Notes under the pieces: model-generated | Databases searched by the model: none | What the model saw: only the letters and a program-made list of their open reading frames with translations | Told to the model about the DNA's origin: nothing | Part shown: in pieces, positions 49,923 through 58,272 of the stretch | Numbering within the stretch: the first letter of the stretch is position 1 | Layout: the number at the start of each line of letters is the position of its first letter | NCBI RefSeq assembly: GCF_021216675.1 | Contig: NZ_CP086120.1 | Span: 1,612,001 to 1,676,000, forward strand | Reading direction: 5' to 3' | DNA length: 64,000 nt | Origin: Streptomyces gobiensis | Lineage (GTDB): Bacteria; Actinomycetota; Actinomycetes; Streptomycetales; Streptomycetaceae | Program-made: the position numbers and the translations under genes

Positions 49923-50612
49923 TCAGGAGAACGGGACGGCCGTGGCCGGAGACAGAGGCTGCTCGAGGTGCACGGTGGTGTCGCAGAGCCGGTCGACCTG
50001 TGCCGCATCGTGAGAGACGAGCAGGACGGTTCGTCGTCCCCTCAGGGCTGCCACGGATTCTTCAACCGTGTCGCGACTACGTTCGTCCAGGGCGCTGGTG
50101 GGTTCGTCGAGGAGGAGGGCGACTGGTTCGAGCGCCAGAGCTCGGGCGAGACACAGCCGTTGCCGCTGTCCTGCGGACAGGTTGCCTGCAGGGGACTCGA
50201 GCCTGTCACGCACCTCCTGCCAGAGTCCGGCTTCGCGCAGGGCGAGCTCGGCCCGGTCTCGCATCACCCCTCGCGGCATCTTGGCTACGTGCCGGATACC
50301 GAAGAGGGCGTTGTCGAGGATGCTGCCACCGAACACGACGGGGGTCTGGGGCACGAGGACGACCTTGGACCTGAGGTCAGCGTCCCCCTTGCCGTGTCGG
50401 ATCGGGCGGCCGAGCACGTGCAACTCCCCTCTCCGGGTGAGGCCGGCCGGGAGGAGGTCGACGAGTGCTCGGAGGACGGTGGATTTCCCGGCTCCGGAAG
50501 GCCCGCAGAGCCCGGTCGTCGAGCCGTGTGTCAGCTCGAAGGACACAGGACCCACGAGTGTCTTGTCACCGCTCTGCACCCGGAGGCCCCGCGCGGCTAT
50601 CACGTTGTCCAT
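49923..50612 (-). CDS. pstB: Phosphate-type ABC importer ATPase (PstB-like)
   Basis: A 229-residue ATPase. Walker A is GPSGAGKS (37-44), the signature is LSAGQRQR (from 145) and Walker B is LLLDEPTSALD (from 167). The signature has Ala in place of the second Gly. The ATG at 50610-50612 gives a 13-bp overlap with the fused permease gene. Last gene of the leftward pstS / permease / ATPase set. It could carry phosphate, or arsenate as its analogue, given the ArsR-controlled surroundings. Confidence 0.87.
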   Translation of the reverse strand: MDNVIAARGLRVQSGDKTLVGPVSFELTHGSTTGLCGPSGAGKSTVLRALVDLLPAGLTRRGELHVLGRPIRHGKGDADLRSKVVLVPQTPVVFGGSILDNALFGIRHVAKMPRGVMRDRAELALREAGLWQEVRDRLESPAGNLSAGQRQRLCLARALALEPVALLLDEPTSALDERSRDTVEESVAALRGRRTVLLVSHDAAQVDRLCDTTVHLEQPLSPATAVPFS

Positions 50613-52411
50613 CGCTCTCCTTCCAAACGGTTGCGCAGCCACACCGCCGCGCTGAGGAGTACTGCTGTGATCAGCACCAAGACCAGGGCGCTGGACCATG
50701 CCTGCGCGACCGCATGGGGGTCTCCGGAATCCTGCGACAGGGTGAAGATATGAGTCGGCAGCGCCTGGACCGGGGAGTCCACGATTCCCCCCGGCAGGGG
50801 ATCGGCGCCGAAGAAGACGGTGGCGGTGAACAGGAGCGGAGCCGTCTCTCCGGCGGCCCGCGCGAGGCCCAACAGCAGACCGGTGACCGTGGCGGGCCAG
50901 GTATAGGGAACGACGACGGACCGGATGTACTGGGGCCGGGAGAGCCCCAGTGCCATTGCGCTCTCGGTCAGTTCGGCTGGCATGCCCTTGACGCGGGCGG
51001 AAGTCGCCAACGCCACGACGGGAACAACGACGGGCACCAGCACCACGACACCGGCAAGCCAGGACTTACCCCACCCCATGGCGCTCGACAGGATGACGAA
51101 CCCGGCGAGACCGAGAAGGATGGTCGGTGCTCCGCCCACGACCACGGTCAGCGTCTGCAGCAGGCGGGCGGCACGCGCGGAGGCGTAGACACCGATCAGA
51201 ATCCCCGCGCCGAAGCCCAGTGGGAGGGAGACGGCCCCTGTCGTGACCACGAACAGCACAGTCCCGAGAATCTGATCGCGTACACCACCTCCTGCCGTAC
51301 CCGACTGGGGAGTGGTCCAGAATGACGGGTCGAAGGCTGTGCTTCCGCGGCCCACGAGGAGGGCGAGTATCCCTACGAGCAAGGCGCTGGGTAGCAGGAG
51401 GGCCGCCAGGCGCAGCACGGCGGTGAGGCGGTCACACTGAATGCGGAACGTCGAAGGGGGCCGGGGCCGCCGGAGCCGCCCGCTGACGGCGGGCTGTGCA
51501 CTCGCCCGGGTGCCCCACACCGTGGCAGCGGCCACGAGGGCGAGGATGACGATTCCCAAGCCGCACAGGGCTGCGAAGTGTGGCCCTGACGTGCCTGCGA
51601 GAACGGGCTCCGGCCCCGCGAGCTTCGTCGTCAACGTCTGACCGGGGTGCACCAGTGAGTCCAGGAATTCCCCGGGCGTTGTCGGGAGGCGGCCGTCAGC
51701 CCTGCCCACGACCAGGTAGACCGCGATCGCTTCTCCGAGCGCTCGGGCCAGGCCGAGGAGTACGCCGGCCCGCATTCCGGGCCGGGCAAGGGGTAGAACG
51801 GCGGACCGGATGACCTCGCGACGCGTCAGCCCCAGGGAGTAGGCGGACTCGCGGAAGCGATTCGGCACCGCGGCGAGCGCGTCCACACTTACGGCGACGA
51901 CGGTAGGAATGATCATGACCGCGAGCACGATCCCGGCGGCCAGCAGACTGTCACCACCCGGCACGTCGGCCATCCCGGCGATGAAAGGCCGTATGGCCAG
52001 GATTCCAACCAGGCCGTAGACGATGGATGGAATCGCGGCGAGCAGTTCCACGCCTGTGCGCAGCCAGCGTGCCAGGCGTGGTGGCAGGTACTCCGTGAGA
52101 GCGACGGCTGCGGCCCAGCTGACGGGGACGGCGAGGGCGAGGGAGATCGCGCAGACGACCGCGGAGCCGTAGATCATGGCCAATCCGCCGTAGGCGGAAT
52201 GCGTGGGGCTCCACACCGAGGAGGTCAGCAACTGGATCCAGTCGACCTCGCCCCGGCTGATCCCTGTGAACAGGTACCCCGCCAGGATGAGGAGCACCGT
52301 GGCCACGAAGATGGCGCCGGTGAACGACCAGGCCCAAACCCACCGTGATGGCCGCGGGCGCGACGCCGTGTCCGGTGCGACCAGCGGTCGCACCGGAGTT
52401 TCGGTTGCCAC
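50600..52411 (-). CDS. Fused PstC-PstA-type permease
   Basis: A 603-residue membrane protein holding both phosphate-permease subunits in one chain. The N-terminal half (about residues 25-300) is PstC-like, with YGSAVVCAISLALAVPVSW and RESAYSLGLTRREVIRSAVLP as the EAA-type loop. The C-terminal half (about 330-600) is PstA-like, with TESAMALGLSRPQYIRSVVVP as its loop and GLARAAGETAPLLFTA. Normal Pst systems use separate genes. The GTG start follows the pstS stop by 3 bp. Confidence 0.92.
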   Translation of the reverse strand: MATETPVRPLVAPDTASRPRPSRWVWAWSFTGAIFVATVLLILAGYLFTGISRGEVDWIQLLTSSVWSPTHSAYGGLAMIYGSAVVCAISLALAVPVSWAAAVALTEYLPPRLARWLRTGVELLAAIPSIVYGLVGILAIRPFIAGMADVPGGDSLLAAGIVLAVMIIPTVVAVSVDALAAVPNRFRESAYSLGLTRREVIRSAVLPLARPGMRAGVLLGLARALGEAIAVYLVVGRADGRLPTTPGEFLDSLVHPGQTLTTKLAGPEPVLAGTSGPHFAALCGLGIVILALVAAATVWGTRASAQPAVSGRLRRPRPPSTFRIQCDRLTAVLRLAALLLPSALLVGILALLVGRGSTAFDPSFWTTPQSGTAGGGVRDQILGTVLFVVTTGAVSLPLGFGAGILIGVYASARAARLLQTLTVVVGGAPTILLGLAGFVILSSAMGWGKSWLAGVVVLVPVVVPVVALATSARVKGMPAELTESAMALGLSRPQYIRSVVVPYTWPATVTGLLLGLARAAGETAPLLFTATVFFGADPLPGGIVDSPVQALPTHIFTLSQDSGDPHAVAQAWSSALVLVLITAVLLSAAVWLRNRLEGERWTT

Positions 52412-52414
52412 CGG

Positions 52415-53371
52415 CTATTCCCCGAGCTGCTTGGCGGTGAGGTACCCGTGCTTGGGGAGTAGCGCCTGCCCTTCATCGGACAGGACGTAGTCGACGAACT
52501 TCTTGGTCCTCCCCCGTGGCTCTCCGTCAGTGATGAGGAAGAGCTGCCGGGCCATGGGATACTCGCCGGACGCGATCTTCTCGGCGCTCGGAGCAACCCC
52601 GTCCAGCGTCACGGCGACCAGGTCGTCGTGTCCCTCGATGAATCCGGTGGACAGCGGAGCGACGCTTCCGGGGGTCGACTTCAGCTTGCTTCGAGTCTCC
52701 AGGTTGCCGCCCACGATGGCGAAGCTGTCCGACTGCGGTGGAGGCGGGGGCTTCTCGTCTCCGTAGAGGTACTTGTCCAGCACCTCACGTGTCCCTCGTC
52801 CCGGCTCCTTGTCGTAGACGAAGACCTCCAGGTCCGGGCCGCCCACCTCGGACCAGTTCGTGATCTGTCCTTCGAAGAGGCCGCGAACCTGCTCCTTGGT
52901 CAGGTCGCCGACACCCGCGTCGGCGACCTTCTTGGTCACGATTACTCCGACCGCGTCTGCGCCGATCTGTGTCGGGTGGAAGTCCGTGTCGGGGTAAGCG
53001 GCCCGGTCCTCGTCAGAGAGGGGCTTCGAGCTCATGCCGATGTCGATCTGTCTGGAGCCGAGCTGGGATATGCCGCCGGCCGAACCGCCTTGCGTAGCAA
53101 CCGTGACGTCGAGTCCCTGACGACGGAGTACCTCGGCTGCGTCCGCAGCGACCGGTGCCACAGTCGTCGACCCGCTGACCCGCATGGCGCCGGTCCGGGC
53201 CTCGCTGTCCGCGCAGGCGGACATGGAGGACGTCAGCAACACCGCGGCAGCGGCTAAAAGCCCTCGCCGCCGAAGTGTCGGAGTCCTCGTTCCGGAGGAC
53301 TCGCCGCAAGACTCCCCCTGTTCGCTCGCCCTAGGTGAGTCCGTCACCAGGGGCGGCATCTTGCGGGTCAT
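52415..53371 (-). CDS. pstS: Phosphate-binding lipoprotein (PstS-like)
   Basis: A 318-residue periplasmic-binding protein. The signal has LRRRGLL at residues 33-39, a hydrophobic core and a lipobox ending at Cys53 (MSAC). SGSTTVAPVA (residues 66-75) and QGGSAGGISQL are the oxyanion-binding segments of the PstS/PhoX class, and TNWSEVGGPD is also typical. The ATG follows AGGAGG. A candidate PHO box lies 59-80 bp upstream. Whether it prefers phosphate or arsenate cannot be told from sequence. Confidence 0.88.
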   Translation of the reverse strand: MTRKMPPLVTDSPRASEQGESCGESSGTRTPTLRRRGLLAAAAVLLTSSMSACADSEARTGAMRVSGSTTVAPVAADAAEVLRRQGLDVTVATQGGSAGGISQLGSRQIDIGMSSKPLSDEDRAAYPDTDFHPTQIGADAVGVIVTKKVADAGVGDLTKEQVRGLFEGQITNWSEVGGPDLEVFVYDKEPGRGTREVLDKYLYGDEKPPPPPQSDSFAIVGGNLETRSKLKSTPGSVAPLSTGFIEGHDDLVAVTLDGVAPSAEKIASGEYPMARQLFLITDGEPRGRTKKFVDYVLSDEGQALLPKHGYLTAKQLGE

Positions 53372-53429
53372 TCAAGGTCCTCCTCGGAGCGCGCCATTGA
53401 TTTCATGGGAGTCTAAACAGAGAGCCACG

Positions 53430-53451
53430 CTCAGGGGAACACTTCGTGAAC
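53430..53451 (-). promoter_or_regulatory. Candidate PHO box (PhoP site) upstream of pstS
   Basis: On the minus strand two 11-bp direct-repeat units occur head to tail: GTTCACGAAGT and GTTCCCCTGAG. PhoP sites in Streptomyces are such repeats with GTTCACC cores. Position 59-80 bp before the pstS start suits activation under phosphate limitation. Confidence 0.5.
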
Positions 53452-53472
53452 AACCTTCCATTGTAAGGGAAT

Positions 53473-53678
53473 TCACATCTGCCGCCCTCCGTGAGCACCG
53501 CCGTCGACGGCCCGGCCTCGAGCACCCGCGTGAGCGTTCTCGATGAGCCCGTTGCGCCACACCAGCTGGGCGATGCCGACGGCGGCCGCGTTGACCAGTG
53601 TGCCGCCCTCCGCGGTGATGGCGAGCGCGCGCAACTGGTCGCGCACGACGGTATGGCGATGTCGTAGTCGATGCCCAT
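53473..53678 (-). pseudogene. Frameshifted remnant of a small hypothetical protein
   Basis: A GGAGGGGAAGC Shine-Dalgarno and ATG (53676-53678) start MGIDYDIAIP. A natural-looking continuation, VVRDQLRALAITAEGG followed by TLVNAAAVGIAQLVWRNGLI, lies in the next frame at once, with the join near 53645-53655. Together they would give a protein of about 68 residues. The single-base displacement suggests a frameshift, either real or a sequencing error. No family recognised. Confidence 0.45.
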
Positions 53679-53808
53679 GCTTCCCCTCCCGGCCTTCTGC
53701 AGCCGAGACCCTGCTGAGGCCACGGACCACGACAGCACGGTCGACTCGTCCCTCATTTTGGGCATCCCCGATGTCACTCACCGCAACTTCGCCGGCTCCC
53801 CTTCTGAA

Positions 53809-53837
53809 TTGACAAACATCGAACCAAGCTCCACGAT
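53809..53837 (+). promoter_or_regulatory. Candidate promoter of the MFS gene
   Basis: TTGACA at 53809-53814 is a perfect -35 hexamer; CACGAT follows after 17 bp. ATCGA occurs inside it and again near 53851-53858 (AATCGATAT), which could be ArsR operator half-sites. The MFS start is about 90 bp downstream. Confidence 0.4.
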
Positions 53838-53924
53838 GGCATAGGCGCTGAATCGATATAGGGGCGGGTAGTCGCGGGAGGCGTTACATGTCTGAGTCAG
53901 GCCGATGAAGCCTCCGCGCCAGCC

Positions 53925-55160
53925 GTGACGATCCGCGATGCGTCTGCAGGTATCTGCGCGCCATCCCGCCCGAGGCGTCGTGCCGCCCTGCCGGCGCTGT
54001 GCACGACAGAGATCACCAGTTGGGGAGTTCTCTACTACGCCTTCCCGGTCCTGGCACCTCGGATCAGCCGGGACACTGGTTGGTCCGCCCCCTCGGTGGC
54101 GGCAGCCTTTTCCGCGGCACTTGTCGTCTCGGCCCTCATAGGTGTGCCTCTGGGGCGCTACCTCGACCGGAGGGGCCCGCGTGTGGTCATGACCGCGGGT
54201 TCGCTCATCGCCGTGCCCGCGATCCTGGGGGTTGCCGCCGCCCCGAGCCTCCTTTGGTTCGCAGCGGCTTGGCTCGTCGTGGGCGTATCGATGTCCGCTC
54301 TGCTGTACCCACCTGCGTTCGCAGCCGTCACCGGATGGTTCGACGGCGCGGAGCGAACCCGGGCTCTGACAACGGTGACGCTCGTGGGCGGTCTGGCCAG
54401 CACGGTTTTCGCTCCCCTGACCGCTGCCCTCGCCGAGCACTTCTCGTGGCGGACGACGTATGTGCTGCTCGCCGTTGTCCTGGCGGTGGTCACTCTCCCA
54501 CTGCACACCCTGTGTCTGCGCAGCCCCTGGCCGTCGAGGAGCTCCCGGACGAGCCGCCACGTGCGACGGCCGGAACGTTCAGTGGTTCTCTCCCAGCCGT
54601 TCCTCGTGCTTGCCGCAGCCATGACTCTCGCGTCTTTCGCGTTCGCAGCTGGAGTGATCAACCTCGTGCCCCTGATGACGCACAGAGGCGCCAGTCCCAG
54701 CGCAGCGGCATGGGCACTGGGTATTGGCGGGGTCGGCCAAGTTCTCGGTCGGCTCGGCTACGCAGCGCTCATTCGCCGCACGTCAGTGCATTCCCGGACC
54801 GTCCTCGCGTTCCTCGCCGGTGCTGTGACGACTCTGGCTCTCGGTGTCCTTCCAGGCCCCGTTCTCCTGCTCATTGTGTGCAGCCTGGTCGCCGGCATGG
54901 TCCGGGGTATCGCCACCCTGCTGCAGGCCACGGCCATCACCGACCGCTGGGGCGTCGCCTCATACGCCACCCTGAGCGGTATTCTCGCCGCGCCCGTCCT
55001 GGCCGCTACTGCGCTTGCCCCGTGGGCAGGAGCGGGGATCGCCGCCGCCTTGGGCGGCTACCCCGCCCTGTTCGTGGCGCTTGCCGCGGTCTCTGCTGCA
55101 GCGGGGCTCCTGGTGGGGGTCGGGGGGCAGGGCCCGAAGAACCGGGGCGCCGGCTTGTGA
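53925..55160 (+). CDS. Major facilitator superfamily transporter
   Basis: A 411-residue MFS protein with about twelve predicted membrane helices, N- and C-half segments divided by a basic loop (SRSSRTSRHVRRPERS, about residues 205-220), and an LGRYLDRRGPR motif A near residue 75. The GTG start was chosen as the first in-frame start; the ribosome-binding site is weak. It converges with arsR, 31 bp away. In arsenic loci such MFS proteins export arsenicals, which is the best guess here, but drug or product export is equally possible. Confidence 0.85.
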   Translation: MTIRDASAGICAPSRPRRRAALPALCTTEITSWGVLYYAFPVLAPRISRDTGWSAPSVAAAFSAALVVSALIGVPLGRYLDRRGPRVVMTAGSLIAVPAILGVAAAPSLLWFAAAWLVVGVSMSALLYPPAFAAVTGWFDGAERTRALTTVTLVGGLASTVFAPLTAALAEHFSWRTTYVLLAVVLAVVTLPLHTLCLRSPWPSRSSRTSRHVRRPERSVVLSQPFLVLAAAMTLASFAFAAGVINLVPLMTHRGASPSAAAWALGIGGVGQVLGRLGYAALIRRTSVHSRTVLAFLAGAVTTLALGVLPGPVLLLIVCSLVAGMVRGIATLLQATAITDRWGVASYATLSGILAAPVLAATALAPWAGAGIAAALGGYPALFVALAAVSAAAGLLVGVGGQGPKNRGAGL

Positions 55161-55191
55161 GCCGCTCCCGTGGCGTCATCCCCGCACGGCA

Positions 55192-55551
55192 CTAGGCATC
55201 AACAGCGTCAGCGAACATTCGCCCCATTGCCACCATGACATCGGGCGGAACACGGTAGAACACCCATGTCGCCCGCCGCTCCGACGTCAGCAATCCGGCC
55301 TCGCGCAACTTCTTCAGGTGATGGGAGACGGTCGGAGCCGAGACACCCACGTCTGCTATCTCGCACACGCACACTTCGTCGCCCATACGCGAGGCCACCC
55401 GGGAGAACAGCCTCAACCGGACGGGGTCGCCCAGAGCCTTGAACATGGCCGCCATCTTCTCGGCGTCAGCTTCTGAGAGATCTTTGGAAGTCAGCGGCGG
55501 GCAGCAGGCGACTGCACCCTTACCAGCCGACGCTGTCGTCGCACTTGTCAT
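55192..55551 (-). CDS. arsR: ArsR/SmtB-family metalloid-responsive repressor
   Basis: A 119-residue winged-helix repressor. Two cysteine pairs are visible: Cys16-Cys17 in ACCPPL and Cys61-x-Cys63 in EVCVCEI, at the start of the DNA-binding helices. The recognition helix region is SAPTVSHHLKKLREAGLL. A CVC motif is the classical As(III)/Sb(III) sensing site of ArsR, and the N-terminal CC adds a further ligand set as in actinobacterial ArsR proteins. It should derepress neighbouring genes on arsenite. The start codon lies within a TTCAC repeat region. Confidence 0.93.
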   Translation of the reverse strand: MTSATTASAGKGAVACCPPLTSKDLSEADAEKMAAMFKALGDPVRLRLFSRVASRMGDEVCVCEIADVGVSAPTVSHHLKKLREAGLLTSERRATWVFYRVPPDVMVAMGRMFADAVDA

Positions 55552-55570
55552 TCACTTATGTTCACACCTG
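55549..55570 (+). promoter_or_regulatory. TTCAC direct repeats overlapping the arsR start
   Basis: CATTCACTTAT (55549-55559) and GTTCACACCTG (55560-55570) form two 11-bp units resembling PHO-box repeats. They overlap the arsR start codon. They could be a PhoP site or part of an ArsR autoregulatory operator. The rest of the gap to 55714 shows nothing clear. Confidence 0.35.
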
Positions 55571-55714
55571 TCGAAACAGTCCGGCAACACTCATGACACG
55601 CACTCCGTCGCGTCTGGCAACTCGCCCAGGAGGCCGTACTTGGGCGGTCGAGCGGCGTCCCGGCCGAAGTTGCGTGCTGCGGCCCCGGACCGGCAGGTGA
55701 GTCCCCGCCCAGTG

Positions 55715-57460
55715 TCAACTGACGACGCGACGGAGCCAGAGAGCGACGAGCTCGATAAGCATCACCGTTGCGAAGACGAGCCCCACGATGGTGGTGACGA
55801 CACCGAACTCGAGCACGCGAGAGGCATTGAGCAACTGGAAGCCGATGCCGCCGGCTCCGACGATGCCCAGCAGCGTCGCGGCGCGGATGTTCACATCCAG
55901 CTGGTACAGCACGTGCCCGACGAAGGCGGGCGCCGCCTGTGGCAAGGTCGCGGAACAGAAGACCTGCCCGCCCGATGCTCCTGTGGCACGGAGCGCTTGT
56001 TCCACGCCGTGATCCACTTCCTCCAAGGAGTCTGCGACGAGTTTGCCCAGGAGCCCGATGGCACCGACACCCAAGGCCAAGGCGCCGGCGACCGGGCCCA
56101 GGCCGGTGATGATCACGAACACGATGGCCAGCACCAGTTCGGGAAGCCCGCGGATCAGAACGATCACCATTCGGAAGGTCCGAGCCACAGCAGGCGACGG
56201 AGCCACGTTTCGAGCCGCCATCGCGCCGATCGGCAGGGCCAGCACCGCTCCGATCAGAGTGGCGGCCAGAGCGATCTTCACCGTGACCCAGAGGTCGGCG
56301 AGCAGGGTGGGCAGGATGCCGCCGGTGTCAGGAGGCCAGAAGAGCCCGACGGTTTCGGGGATGTTGCCCAGACCGCCGAAAAACTGGCCCGCTGACAGCC
56401 CCGCGCCCCACAGGGAGGCAAGCACCACCGCAGTGGTGACGGCCGCGTACAGGCTGCGGCGCCAACGCCGTGCATCCCACGGCGGGGAGATGCGCTTCGC
56501 TGAGCTCGGCATGGAGTCGGTCGTATCGGGCCGCGTCGGCATGGGGGTGCTCACCCAGGTGCGTTTGGCAGCGACGGTGGCCCGGCGGCGTGGCTGGGCC
56601 CCCCGAGCGGCTCGGTCGGCATGTGGCAGTAGTGCCCTGCGGATCGCTCCAGAGATCAGTTCCGCCACGACGCACAGCACCAGAACGACCAGCGCCAAGG
56701 CCATCGCACGCGGGTAGTCCAGCTTCCGGAAGGCGGCCGCGATGGCATAGCCCAAACCGTCGACACCGACGAAGCCCAGCACCACCGAGATGCGCAGGTT
56801 GATGTCGAAGCGGTGCAGCGCGTTGGCGATGAAGGAGGGCATGACCTGAGGAAGCACGCCCGATACGAGCTCTTGCAGCCGACCTGCGCCGCTTGCCCGT
56901 ACAGCGGTACGGGGCCCTTCATCGATCTGCTCGATCGCGTCGGCGTACATCTTGCCGACCATCCCGACCGAGTGCAGACCCATGGCCAGGACACCGGCGA
57001 GGCCTCCGAGGCCGAATACCCTGAAGAACATGATCGCGAGCACGACGTCCGGCACGGCACGGGCCACGACGATCAATGCCCGGGCTCCCAAGCGTGCGCT
57101 CCGGTGCGGCGTCGTGTTCCGGGCAGCCAGTACGGCGATCGGGATGCTCACGAGCACGGAGAGCAGAGTCGAACAAATGACGATGGCCAGGGTCTGCCGA
57201 CACAGAACCATGAGCTCGCCCGGTTCAGGGAAGTCCAGCGGCAGTGTGCGGGAGAGGAAGTCCGCCGCGTTCGCGGCGCTGTCTGCCAGGGTCGCCACAT
57301 TGATCCGAAGGTCCACGAACGCCCATACGGCTGCGAAGAGAAGTGCGGCAGCTGCCGCGGCGGCCGCGGCCCCGCCTGGCCTGGGCCGGGACAACGTCTT
57401 TGGCGGCGGCACCCGCACCGGAGGTGTGACCTCCGGTGCGGGATGTGTCGTCTGCGTCAT
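55715..57460 (-). CDS. phnE: Fused PhnE-PhnE-type ABC permease
   Basis: A 581-residue permease with two PhnE-like halves in one chain. Half 1 spans about residues 70-275 (RAVPDVVLAIMFFRVFGLGG, EQIDEGPRTAVRASGAGRLQ, GFVGVDGLGYAIAAAFRKLDY). Half 2 spans about 375-580 (IRGLPELVLAIVFVIITGLG, EEVDHGVEQALRATGASGGQ, GIVGAGGIGFQLLNASRVLEF). The halves are joined by a basic, Pro/Arg-rich linker. Phosphonate-type systems usually have one or two separate PhnE proteins. It overlaps phnC by 4 bp. Confidence 0.92.
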   Translation of the reverse strand: MTQTTHPAPEVTPPVRVPPPKTLSRPRPGGAAAAAAAAALLFAAVWAFVDLRINVATLADSAANAADFLSRTLPLDFPEPGELMVLCRQTLAIVICSTLLSVLVSIPIAVLAARNTTPHRSARLGARALIVVARAVPDVVLAIMFFRVFGLGGLAGVLAMGLHSVGMVGKMYADAIEQIDEGPRTAVRASGAGRLQELVSGVLPQVMPSFIANALHRFDINLRISVVLGFVGVDGLGYAIAAAFRKLDYPRAMALALVVLVLCVVAELISGAIRRALLPHADRAARGAQPRRRATVAAKRTWVSTPMPTRPDTTDSMPSSAKRISPPWDARRWRRSLYAAVTTAVVLASLWGAGLSAGQFFGGLGNIPETVGLFWPPDTGGILPTLLADLWVTVKIALAATLIGAVLALPIGAMAARNVAPSPAVARTFRMVIVLIRGLPELVLAIVFVIITGLGPVAGALALGVGAIGLLGKLVADSLEEVDHGVEQALRATGASGGQVFCSATLPQAAPAFVGHVLYQLDVNIRAATLLGIVGAGGIGFQLLNASRVLEFGVVTTIVGLVFATVMLIELVALWLRRVVS

Positions 57461-58272
57461 CCCGCTCCTGCCAGGATCGCGCCGGCGTCCGCGCCGACCC
57501 GCGAGTAGACGGTCATGACCTCGTCACGCTCAAGGGTCTTCACCGGCATGTCCAGCACCACGCCGCCGGCACGCAGCCCCACCACGCGATCGCCCCAGGA
57601 CAGGGCAAGATCCACCTGGTGGAGGCTGCACACCACCGTGAGCTGCCGTTCTTCACTGATGTCCCTGATGAGCTGCATCACCTGTGCGGCGGATTCCGGG
57701 TCGAGTGAGGCGACAGGCTCGTCTGCCAGCAGGATCTCGGGGCGCTGCATCAGCGCTCGGGCGACCGCCGCCCGTTGCTGCTGCCCGCCAGAGAGTGTGT
57801 CGGCGCGCTGAAGCGCCTGCGCGCCCAGCCCCACGCGGTCCAGATGCTCCAATGCCTCACGGCGCACCTTTTTTGGATACGACAGCAGACCCAGCCGGGG
57901 CCCACGTAGCCGGCCCAGGGCACCGGTGCACACGTTCTCGAGCACCGTCAGGCTGCCCACGAGGTGGAACTGCTGGAAGACGAAGCCGATGCGCCGACGC
58001 AGGCGACGCAGCTCGCCGCCTCCCGCCTGGCCGACATGTGTGCCGAGCACGCGCACTGTTCCGGAGCTCGCCTGATGCAGACCATCGATGTGGCGCAGCA
58101 GGGTCGATTTGCCGGAACCCGAGAGACCGAGGAGCACCACAACTTCGCCAGGGGCCACGTCAAGGGACACCTCGTCCAGTGCGAGCGTCTCGACCCCGAA
58201 GCGCTTCGTCACATCCTCGAGACGCACGATGCCTCCCGACGTTTCCTGGACGTCTGCGGTCACCCCGAGCAC
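57457..58272 (-). CDS. phnC: Phosphonate-type ABC importer ATPase (PhnC-like)
   Basis: A 271-residue ATPase. Walker A is GLSGSGKS (49-56), the signature is LSGGQQQR, and Walker B is ILLADEPVASLDPES, a PhnC-typical form. The GTG start follows AAGGACAAGCA and overlaps the phnD stop by 13 bp; a GTG nine bases further on would give a GTGA overlap. Confidence 0.9.
   Translation of the reverse strand: MLGVTADVQETSGGIVRLEDVTKRFGVETLALDEVSLDVAPGEVVVLLGLSGSGKSTLLRHIDGLHQASSGTVRVLGTHVGQAGGGELRRLRRRIGFVFQQFHLVGSLTVLENVCTGALGRLRGPRLGLLSYPKKVRREALEHLDRVGLGAQALQRADTLSGGQQQRAAVARALMQRPEILLADEPVASLDPESAAQVMQLIRDISEERQLTVVCSLHQVDLALSWGDRVVGLRAGGVVLDMPVKTLERDEVMTVYSRVGADAGAILAGAG

Noticed and set aside
50600..53371. 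The Pst-type genes as the organism's main housekeeping phosphate system
   Set aside because: No phoU is present, the permease is fused and the genes lie within an arsR-containing accessory block, so a dedicated system is more likely. This is a judgement, not proof.
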